DNA of 39,290 bases from CAVEFW01 sp964579575 (GTDB taxonomy: Bacteria; Actinomycetota; Coriobacteriia; Coriobacteriales; Eggerthellaceae): assembly GCA_964579575.1 (NCBI GenBank), contig CAZOGL010000014.1, positions 1-39,290 of the forward strand, written 5' to 3'. Positions 15,717 to 22,299 of this stretch are shown one piece after another (position 1 is the stretch's first letter; every line of letters starts with the position of its first letter). The notes beneath the pieces were generated by a model. The model was not told where the DNA came from and ran no database searches. It was given only the letters and a program-made list of their open reading frames with translations. A program made the position numbers and the translations under genes.

Positions 15717-17012
15717 ATGCGTCGAGTAGTTTTGCAGGCCGGCGAGCTGTTTGATGCCAAGAGCATCAACCGCACGGGCGCGTTCAATGCAAAGGCAATG
15801 AAGATCGCGACCGATATCGTCGCCGATGTTCAGGAACGCGGTGACGAGTGTCTTCGCGAGCTGACTGAGAAGTTCGACGGTGTCTGCATCGAGAACTTTC
15901 GTGTAAGCGAGGAGGCCATTGCCGAGGGAGCCAAGAGGTGCAACCCAGTGACCGTAGCCGCCTTGGAACACGCTGCCGACCAGATTCGCGACTTCCATCA
16001 ACGTCAACTCCAACAAAGTTGGCTCCACACCCGCCCCAACGGGGCAATCGTTGGTTCCAAGGTCACTCCGGTCGATGCGGCAGGCATCTATGTCCCGGGC
16101 GGTCGTGCCCTGTATCCCTCGAGCTTGCTCATGAACGCCATTCCCGCGTTCGTTGCCGGCGTTGAGCGTGTCGTTTGTGTTACTCCCCCTTCCAAAGACG
16201 GTTCTCTCGATGCTGCCCTTTGTGCGGCGTGCCAGATTACGGGTATCACCGAAATCTATACGGTGGGGGGCGCCCAAGCTATTGCTGCGCTCGCCTATGG
16301 CACCGACAGCATTGCGCCAGTCGACGTGATCACGGGTCCCGGTAACGCGTTTGTTGCGGCTGCCAAGAAGCTTGTCAGCGGAGATGTGGGGATTGACATG
16401 ATTGCGGGTCCTTCCGAGGTGTGTGTCGTTGCCGACGAGGACGCCGATCCGAAGCTTGTCGCAATCGACCTTATGGCTCAGGCTGAACACGACCCGTTGG
16501 CTGCGTGCTATCTCGTGTGCATGAGCGAGGCATACGTCGACGCCGTGGAGGCTGCGGTGGAGGAGCACCTCAAGGAATCGACCCGTGCCGAGATCACCAA
16601 GACCTCTTTGGACAATCACGGCTTGGCTGTCGTCGTGACAAGTCGTGACGCCGCCGTCCAAGCGGTGAATGTCATTGCTCCCGAGCACCTCGAGCTGCAC
16701 GTTGATCGCGCGATGGACCTGCTTGGCTCCGTCAAGCACGCAGGCGCCATCTTCTTGGGCGAGTGGACGGTCGAGGCTTTGGGCGACTATTGCGCCGGTC
16801 CGAACCACACGTTGCCCACCGGTGGCACGGCACGCTTCTCCAGCCCGTTGTCCATCGAGCCTTTCATCAAGAGGTCGAGCATCATCCAATATTCCCCTGA
16901 AGCGCTTCTTGACGACGCTGATGCGACAATAGCGATCGCAACGCACGAGGGGCTTTGGGCACATGCGCAAAGCGTTCGCATTCGTCGCGACATGTTGCGC
17001 GCACGTCAGTAA
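15717..17012 (+). CDS. hisD: Histidinol dehydrogenase
   Basis: Zinc enzyme that oxidises L-histidinol to L-histidine with 2 NAD, the last step of the pathway. The 431 residues contain VPGGRALYPSSLLMNAIPA, TGPGNAFVAAAKKLV, the zinc-site motif AQAEHDP, the catalytic pair Glu323-His324 in IAPEHLELH, and GPNHTLPTGGTARF. Length and motif positions match E. coli HisD (E326/H327). The ATG has AAAAGAGG 8 nt upstream. The gap to hisC is 28 nt. Confidence 0.97.
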   Translation: MRRVVLQAGELFDAKSINRTGAFNAKAMKIATDIVADVQERGDECLRELTEKFDGVCIENFRVSEEAIAEGAKRCNPVTVAALEHAADQIRDFHQRQLQQSWLHTRPNGAIVGSKVTPVDAAGIYVPGGRALYPSSLLMNAIPAFVAGVERVVCVTPPSKDGSLDAALCAACQITGITEIYTVGGAQAIAALAYGTDSIAPVDVITGPGNAFVAAAKKLVSGDVGIDMIAGPSEVCVVADEDADPKLVAIDLMAQAEHDPLAACYLVCMSEAYVDAVEAAVEEHLKESTRAEITKTSLDNHGLAVVVTSRDAAVQAVNVIAPEHLELHVDRAMDLLGSVKHAGAIFLGEWTVEALGDYCAGPNHTLPTGGTARFSSPLSIEPFIKRSSIIQYSPEALLDDADATIAIATHEGLWAHAQSVRIRRDMLRARQ

Positions 17013-17040
17013 ATATCCGACACTCAAGGAAGACACCCCT

Positions 17041-18108
17041 ATGAAGACGGTAAGAAAAGCGGCACCCCAACTAGAGGAGATTGTGCCCTACGATCCCAAA
17101 TACATCCCTGCAAAGATCATGAACTCCGCCAACGAGAATCCTCGTGACGTGGAGGAGGCTATCAAGCGCGAGATAATCAACGAGGTGCGCAAGGTCAGCC
17201 TGAATCGCTATCCCGACCCGTTGGGTAACGAGTTGCGCGACATGATTGCCGAGGCGAACGGTCTTGACCGCAACCAGGTCCTTTTGGGTAACGGTGGCGA
17301 CGAGCTTTTGTTCAACATCGCCTTGGCGTATGGCGGACCAGGTCGCAAGTTCCTCAACATGCCGCCTACGTTCTCGGTGTATGTCAACAACGCCCAACTC
17401 ACCAATACCGAGGTGGTGAACGTTGCTCTCCGTCCGGACTTTTCCATCGACGAGGAGGCCGTGCTTGCACGCGTCTCCGAGGGCGATATCGACTACATCA
17501 TCGTCACAAGTCCGAACAACCCTACAGGTTTGCTCGCGTCTGATGATTTCGTGCTCAAGCTTTTGGACGCCACCGACGCGCTTGTCATGGTTGACGAGGC
17601 GTATTTCGAGTTCAGCCGCTCGACGTTGCGCCCCTATCTTGCCATGCACAAAAACCTTGTGTTGTTGCGCACCTTCAGCAAGGCCTTCAGTCTCGCTGGC
17701 GTGCGCTTGGGGTACCTGCTGGGCAACGAGAGCGTCATCCGTGAGTTCATGAAGGTTCGCCAGCCGTATTCGGTGGATGCCATCTCCCAAGCGGTGGGTC
17801 GTGTCGTGTTCTCCAATCACGCCAAGTTTGAGCCGGGTATCAACGAGATCATAGGGGAGCGCGGCCGCATGCTTGAAAAGCTTGCAACAATCGCCGGCGT
17901 GACGGTCTACCCTTCCGAGTCGAACTATATTCTGTTCAAGGTGAAGAACGCAGGCGAGGTGTGGAACAAGTTGTTTGATCGCGGCATTCTGATTCGAGAT
18001 TTTTCTCATGCGCAATACCTGGAGGATTGTTTGCGCGTCTCCATTGGGACGCCAGAGGAAAACGATGCGTTCTTGAGTGCCTTGCGCGAGATTGTGATGA
18101 GCGCGTGA
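17041..18108 (+). CDS. hisC: Histidinol-phosphate aminotransferase
   Basis: PLP enzyme converting imidazole-acetol phosphate and glutamate to histidinol phosphate. A 355-residue fold-type I aminotransferase with LNRYPDPLGNELRDMIAEANG, LGNGGDELLFNIALAYGG, TSPNNPTGLL, VDEAYFEFS and the Schiff-base Lys214 in TFSKAFSLAGVRLGY. The reading frame is open upstream to 16963, but that would run back into hisD. ATG 17041 is chosen because AAGGAAGA lies just upstream and the protein then starts at the usual place for the family. Part of the his operon; hisB follows after 38 nt. Confidence 0.95.
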   Translation: MKTVRKAAPQLEEIVPYDPKYIPAKIMNSANENPRDVEEAIKREIINEVRKVSLNRYPDPLGNELRDMIAEANGLDRNQVLLGNGGDELLFNIALAYGGPGRKFLNMPPTFSVYVNNAQLTNTEVVNVALRPDFSIDEEAVLARVSEGDIDYIIVTSPNNPTGLLASDDFVLKLLDATDALVMVDEAYFEFSRSTLRPYLAMHKNLVLLRTFSKAFSLAGVRLGYLLGNESVIREFMKVRQPYSVDAISQAVGRVVFSNHAKFEPGINEIIGERGRMLEKLATIAGVTVYPSESNYILFKVKNAGEVWNKLFDRGILIRDFSHAQYLEDCLRVSIGTPEENDAFLSALREIVMSA

Positions 18109-18146
18109 TTTGCGCCGAGGCTAACTGACGACGAAAGGACTAGGAC

Positions 18147-18746
18147 ATGGCTGAGCAACCGCGCCGTGCGACGGTAACACGTACCACGAAAGAGACCGAC
18201 ATCCTCGTGGAGATTGATCTTGATGGAACCGGCAAAACCGATATCGACACAGGCGTGCCGTTCTTTGACCATATGCTTGATGCTCTTGGGCGTCACGGAC
18301 TGTTCGATTTGACGGTGCACGCAAAGGGCGACATCGAGATCGACGCGCACCATACGGTGGAGGATACGGGCATCGTCTTGGGCCAGGCCTTGAAACAGGC
18401 TGTTGGTGACAAGAAGGGGATTGTGCGTTACGGTTCCTGCCTTCTTCCCATGGACGAGACGCTTGTCATGGCTGCGGTCGATTTCAGTGGCCGTGGGGGT
18501 TGCTTCGCCGATCTCAACATCCCTGCCGAGCAGGTTGGCAACTTCGATACGGAGCTTGGCTTGGAGTTCTTTATCGCATTGGCGACAAACGCTGATATCA
18601 CCTTGCATGTCCGTCAGATTGTCGGTGTTAATTCTCACCATATCCTTGAAGCCGCGTTCAAATCGGTTGCGAGGGCTCTCAAGGAGGCGGTCGCCATCGA
18701 TCCTCGTATCGCCGACCAGATTCCCTCCACGAAGGGCGCGTTGTAG
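18147..18746 (+). CDS. hisB: Imidazoleglycerol-phosphate dehydratase
   Basis: Dehydrates imidazoleglycerol phosphate to imidazole-acetol phosphate. The 199-residue monofunctional form has the paired manganese-site motifs: GVPFFDHMLDALGRHG, DAHHTVEDTGI, DFSGRGG and NSHHILEAAFKSVARAL. No histidinol-phosphatase domain is fused, unlike enteric HisB, so the phosphatase must be encoded elsewhere. GAAAGGA precedes the ATG. A 102-nt spacer with palindromic repeats separates it from hisH, the widest gap inside the operon. Confidence 0.97.
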   Translation: MAEQPRRATVTRTTKETDILVEIDLDGTGKTDIDTGVPFFDHMLDALGRHGLFDLTVHAKGDIEIDAHHTVEDTGIVLGQALKQAVGDKKGIVRYGSCLLPMDETLVMAAVDFSGRGGCFADLNIPAEQVGNFDTELGLEFFIALATNADITLHVRQIVGVNSHHILEAAFKSVARALKEAVAIDPRIADQIPSTKGAL

Positions 18747-18764
18747 GAGCTATCTGTTTCGCAC

Positions 18765-18830
18765 GCACAAGTTTGTGCATGTACGGGTTTGCACGTACAA
18801 GTACGGAGCGGCGTGTACAAGTACGGAGCG
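18765..18830. repeat. Palindromic and direct repeats inside the his operon
   Basis: The hisB-hisH spacer holds a perfect palindrome GCACAAGTTTGTGC (18765-18778, arms of 6 around GT) and two identical copies of GTACAAGTACGGAGCG (18795-18810 and 18815-18830, 20-bp period). Each copy begins with GTAC-AA-GTAC, two GTAC palindromes. It could be a binding site, a pausing or processing element, or simply a small expansion. No promoter boxes are obvious. Confidence 0.8.
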
Positions 18831-18848
18831 ATTTGTTGGGGGTATTTT

Positions 18849-19499
18849 GTGATAGCGGTAGTTGACTATCAGATGGGTAATTTGCTCTCCGTGGAGCGAG
18901 GCCTGCGCGGCGTTGGCGCCGATGCGCGTATCACGGCCGACGCGAAAGAGATTGCTCGTGCGGACGCAATCGTGCTTCCGGGCGTCGGTGCCTTTTACGA
19001 TGCGGCGCAAAGCATGAGAGACCTTGGTCAAATGGAGGTCATAGCGAAGCGCGTGCGCGAGGGTGTGCCGTTTCTCGGTATCTGCCTCGGCCTCCACCTC
19101 ATGTGCGAAGCGGGGGTCGAAGGTGCTTTTGAGGGCAAGACGATTCCTGGCATGGGTCTTATCCCCGGGGTCGTGGACAAGATGCCAGCGGTTGATAGGG
19201 CGGGTGTGTGCTACAAGATTCCCCACGTGGGGTGGAACACTGTCGAGCCTGTAAACGAGGGTGAGTTCGCCAACCCGTTGTTCGCCGATGTCGAGCCGGA
19301 GGAATATTTTTACTTTACCCACAGCTATTGCGTGCCGCTGACGGATGCGACCATCGCAAAAACACGCCACAGTATCGAGTTTTCGAGCGCCGCCCAATTC
19401 GGCGACGTCGCTTTCGGCGTGCAATTCCATCCCGAGAAGAGTTCGGATGCGGGTGCGAAAATCCTTCGGAACTTCGCCTCCCTTGCCGGACAACTGTAA
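18849..19499 (+). CDS. hisH: Imidazole glycerol phosphate synthase, glutaminase subunit
   Basis: Class I glutamine amidotransferase that supplies ammonia to HisF. The 216-residue product starts VVDYQMGNLLSV and has the oxyanion strand PGVGAF, nucleophile Cys79 in LGICLGLHLM, and the His-Glu pair in FHPEKSSDAG. The frame is open upstream through the repeats to 18789, but the family starts at IAVVDY. GTG 18849 with GGGGG 6 nt upstream fits that. hisA starts 11 nt after the stop, its RBS overlapping the end of hisH. Confidence 0.95.
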   Translation: MIAVVDYQMGNLLSVERGLRGVGADARITADAKEIARADAIVLPGVGAFYDAAQSMRDLGQMEVIAKRVREGVPFLGICLGLHLMCEAGVEGAFEGKTIPGMGLIPGVVDKMPAVDRAGVCYKIPHVGWNTVEPVNEGEFANPLFADVEPEEYFYFTHSYCVPLTDATIAKTRHSIEFSSAAQFGDVAFGVQFHPEKSSDAGAKILRNFASLAGQL

Positions 19500-19510
19500 A
19501 GGAGTCACCA

Positions 19511-20248
19511 ATGATTCTTGTTCCCGCCATCGACATCTTGGGTGGCCGTGCCGTTCGACTCAAGAAGGGCGATTATGACCAGGTGACCGTGTACAACGAG
19601 GACGCGGTTGCCCAAGCACGCGCCTTCGAGGAAGCGGGCGCCAAGCGCATCCATATCGTCGATTTGGATGGCGCGCGCGACGGCGCTCCCACCAACATGG
19701 AGTTGATCAAGCGTATGGTCGCCGAGGTTGGCGTAGAGGTCGAGGTTGGAGGCGGTATTCGCTCCATGGAGACAATCAAGCGCTACGCCGATGCAGGAGT
19801 GCGCCGTATTGTCCTCGGTAGTGCCCTTGTGAAGGACCGCGCTTTCGCGGAGGAGGCGGCTGCGGATTACGGTCCCATGATTGTTGCCGGTATCGATGCG
19901 AAAGACGGTATCGTTGCGACTGAGGGGTGGCTGGATACTGCCGACGGCGTTCCTGCCGACCAACTCATCGACGATCTCGAGGAGATGGGGATCACAAATC
20001 TTGTGTATACCGATATCGCCCGTGACGGCATGCAGTGTGGCATAGACGTCGATGCCTATGCCGCTATCGCCAATGCCCACCCCAACGTCAAGGTTACTGC
20101 TTCCGGCGGCGTGGCGTCTCTTGACGACTTGCGAGCCTTGAAGGCGACGGGTGCCCCCATCGAGGGCGCCATCACCGGTCGTGCCGTGTACGAGGGCGCC
20201 TTTACCGTGGAAGAGGGAGTCGCGGTGTGCGAAGGCGGGGTGGAATAG
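19511..20248 (+). CDS. hisA: ProFAR isomerase (HisA)
   Basis: Isomerises ProFAR to PRFAR. A 245-residue TIM barrel starting ILVPAIDILGGRAVRL with the first catalytic Asp in PAID and the second in VYTDIARDGM; a phosphate-binding GGI/ASGGV pair is present (VEVGGGIRS, TASGGVASL). In some actinobacteria the same enzyme (PriA) also does the TrpF step; sequence inspection alone does not show that here. ATG 19511 is preceded by AAAGGAG. The long upstream open frame to 19328 is the shadow of hisH. It abuts hisF with no gap. Confidence 0.95.
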   Translation: MILVPAIDILGGRAVRLKKGDYDQVTVYNEDAVAQARAFEEAGAKRIHIVDLDGARDGAPTNMELIKRMVAEVGVEVEVGGGIRSMETIKRYADAGVRRIVLGSALVKDRAFAEEAAADYGPMIVAGIDAKDGIVATEGWLDTADGVPADQLIDDLEEMGITNLVYTDIARDGMQCGIDVDAYAAIANAHPNVKVTASGGVASLDDLRALKATGAPIEGAITGRAVYEGAFTVEEGVAVCEGGVE

Positions 20249-21013
20249 ATGCTTGCCAAGCGTGTCATCCCCTGCATGGACGTCAAAGACGGACGTGTTG
20301 TCAAGGGGGTCAACTTCGTGAACCTCCGCGATGCGGGAGACCCGATCGAGCTTGCCCAACGTTATGACGAGCAAAAGGCCGACGAGGTTATCTTCTTGGA
20401 CATCACAGCCACCAGCGACGACCGTGCCACCACGGTGGATCTTGCCAGTCGCGCATCCGCCGAGTTACATCTTCCCTATTGCGTGGGGGGTGGTTTTCGC
20501 ACGGTTGCCGATATTCGCCGCATGATTGCGGTGGGCGCCGATAAGGTGTCTGTCAACAGCGCCGCCGTCAAGAACCCCGCTTTGATTACCGAGGCCGCCA
20601 AGGCCTTCGGGAGTCAAGCTATTCTTTGCGCCATCGATGCCAAGCAGGTCAAGGGCAATCCCAACAAGTGGGAGGTCTATGTTGCAGGCGGTCGCAAGGC
20701 CACCGGTATCGATGCGGTGCAGTGGGCGGTGGAGGCGTGCAAGCGTGGCGCAGGTGAGATCTTGTTGACCAGCATGGATCGCGATGGAAGCAAGGATGGC
20801 TTTGACTGCGCATTGACGCGTGCCGTTGCCCGCGCTGTCACCATCCCCGTCATCGCCAGCGGCGGTGTTGGCAATATCGAGCATTTTGCCGAGGGGATTA
20901 TCGAGGGTGAGGCCGATGCCGTTTTGGCGGCAAGCGTGTTCCACTTCGGCGAGCTGACCGTGCGCGAAGTCAAGGAGTATATGCGTTCCCAGGGCATTCC
21001 GGTTCGCCTGTAG
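20249..21013 (+). CDS. hisF: Imidazole glycerol phosphate synthase, cyclase subunit
   Basis: Uses ammonia from HisH to convert PRFAR into imidazoleglycerol phosphate and AICAR. A 254-residue TIM barrel beginning AKRVIPCMDVKDGRVVKGVNF with catalytic Asp in CMDVKDGR and the second in CAIDAK, plus FLDITATSDDR, GGGFRTVADIR and IASGGVGNIEHF. The ATG follows the hisA TAG directly, so translation is probably coupled, and hisH-hisA-hisF order keeps the synthase subunits together. Confidence 0.97.
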   Translation: MLAKRVIPCMDVKDGRVVKGVNFVNLRDAGDPIELAQRYDEQKADEVIFLDITATSDDRATTVDLASRASAELHLPYCVGGGFRTVADIRRMIAVGADKVSVNSAAVKNPALITEAAKAFGSQAILCAIDAKQVKGNPNKWEVYVAGGRKATGIDAVQWAVEACKRGAGEILLTSMDRDGSKDGFDCALTRAVARAVTIPVIASGGVGNIEHFAEGIIEGEADAVLAASVFHFGELTVREVKEYMRSQGIPVRL

Positions 21014-21044
21014 GTAAGACAGTAGGTAAGACGGGAGGTTGAGG

Positions 21045-21389
21045 ATGGATATCGAGAAGGATGAGCTCACCGTTGCCGATCTTCGTTTCGACGAGAAAGG
21101 TCTCATTCCCTGTATCGTGCAAGATTTCGAAACAGGAGACATCTTGATGATGGCTTGGATGAACGAGGAGTCGGTTCGTCGCTCGCTTGCTGACCGCACT
21201 ACCTGGTTTTGGAGCCGCAGCCGAAACAAGTTTTGGCACAAGGGCGAGGAGTCGGGTAATACCCAGGAATTGCTGGAGCTTCGCTACGACTGTGATGCCG
21301 ATTGCCTGCTTGCCCGCGTTGTTCCTGCGGGACCTGCCTGCCATACTGGAGAGCGTTCCTGTTTCTATCGCGCGTTCGATTTGGGGTAG
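21045..21389 (+). CDS. hisI: Phosphoribosyl-AMP cyclohydrolase
   Basis: Opens the adenine ring of phosphoribosyl-AMP. The 114-residue monofunctional enzyme has DILMMAWMNEESVRRSLADRTTWFWSRSR, HKGEESGNTQ and the zinc cysteines in DCDADCLL and ACHTGERSC. ATG 21045 with GGGAGG 6 nt upstream is preferred over TTG 21039. No HisE (phosphoribosyl-ATP pyrophosphatase) domain is fused and no separate hisE follows, so that step must be encoded outside the window. A short direct repeat (GTAGGTAAGAC, twice) lies in the 31-nt gap after hisF. Last gene of the operon. Confidence 0.95.
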   Translation: MDIEKDELTVADLRFDEKGLIPCIVQDFETGDILMMAWMNEESVRRSLADRTTWFWSRSRNKFWHKGEESGNTQELLELRYDCDADCLLARVVPAGPACHTGERSCFYRAFDLG

Positions 21390-21464
21390 GTCATAATCCC
21401 AGGAACATTTATCGCCTCGGTGCCGTCCATGCGGGCCTTGACGTTGTTTTGGTTGGCACTTTGC

Positions 21465-21492
21465 TTGAACTATCGCATTTACGTGGTACTAT
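21465..21492 (+). promoter_or_regulatory. Promoter of the transaldolase-rho unit
   Basis: TTGAAC (21465-21470), a 16-nt spacer and TACTAT (21487-21492) with an upstream TG (TGGTACTAT, extended -10). Predicted start near 21499 leaves a leader of about 114 nt before the tal start; it contains a small perfect hairpin TTGGCC-TGA-GGCCAA (21506-21520). Confidence 0.7.
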
Positions 21493-21612
21493 GTACTCAT
21501 CTTTTTTGGCCTGAGGCCAATCACTTATTCCCCTTGTCCATCGGCGCTTTTCCGCGTTTTGTGTCTTTGTATTCGCCGGTGGGGCAAATCATCCGTCGTA
21601 AGGAGGACTCGG

Positions 21613-22299
21613 ATGAAATTTTTCCTGGATACCGCCGATTTGAAAGAAATCGAGGAGGCAGCGAGTTGGGGTGCCTTGGGCGGCGTCACCACCAACCCGT
21701 CCTTGTACGCCAAGATTGGTGGCAAGCTTGAGGATTTTGATTCCCATATGAAAAAGATTTGCGACATCGTGGGTCCGAACTGCCCCGTTTCTGCAGAAAG
21801 CGTCGCCATGGAGCGTGACGAGATGATCGCCGATGGTGTTCGTCTGGCAGCCATTGCTGACAACATCGTCGTGAAGCTTCCCACCACCATCGAGGGTTTG
21901 GCGGCTTGTCGCGCCCTTGCTGAAAAGGGGATTCGCTGCAACATGACATTGTGCTTCAGCGTCCCCCAAGCCTTGCTTGCCGCCCGTGCCGGTGCGCGCT
22001 ATATCAGCCCCTTCATCGGCCGTTTTGACGATATCTCCCAAGACGGCTTGGCGGAGGTCGAAAACATCGTTGCGGCTATCGGCAACTACGACTTCACGGA
22101 GAATGCTCCCAATCACGAACAGGTTGAGATCATCGCCGCTTCTGTTCGCAGCGCAAATCACGTTACGCAATGCGCGCTTATGGGAGCCGATATCGCCACC
22201 GTTCCCTTTGGCGTCATGAAGAAGATGATCCAACATCCCCTGACCGACCGCGGTCTCGAGTCTTTCCTGAAGGATTGGGAGAAGGTTAAGAACGCATGA
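21613..22299 (+). CDS. tal: Transaldolase (TalC/small type)
   Basis: Pentose-phosphate enzyme transferring dihydroxyacetone units between sugar phosphates. The 228-residue TIM barrel has FFLDTADLKEI, GVTTNPSL, the Schiff-base Lys88 in VVKLP, NMTLCFSVPQALLAARAGA and SPFIGRFDD. A Glu in SAES and Phe in SPF fit transaldolase rather than fructose-6-phosphate aldolase, which has Gln and Tyr there. The ATG has AAGGAGG at 6-nt spacing; the open frame upstream to 21559 lacks a better start. Its stop overlaps the rho start (ATGA), so the two are translationally coupled. Confidence 0.93.
   Translation: MKFFLDTADLKEIEEAASWGALGGVTTNPSLYAKIGGKLEDFDSHMKKICDIVGPNCPVSAESVAMERDEMIADGVRLAAIADNIVVKLPTTIEGLAACRALAEKGIRCNMTLCFSVPQALLAARAGARYISPFIGRFDDISQDGLAEVENIVAAIGNYDFTENAPNHEQVEIIAASVRSANHVTQCALMGADIATVPFGVMKKMIQHPLTDRGLESFLKDWEKVKNA

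Noticed and set aside
16963..17040. An upstream extension of hisC giving 26 extra residues.
   Set aside because: It would overlap the end of hisD and lacks an RBS; ATG 17041 has AAGGAAGA and a family-typical N-terminus.
21506..21520. TTGGCC-TGA-GGCCAA as a terminator of the his operon.
   Set aside because: The T run lies before the stem on the plus strand, so it is in the wrong orientation, and it is downstream of the predicted tal promoter.
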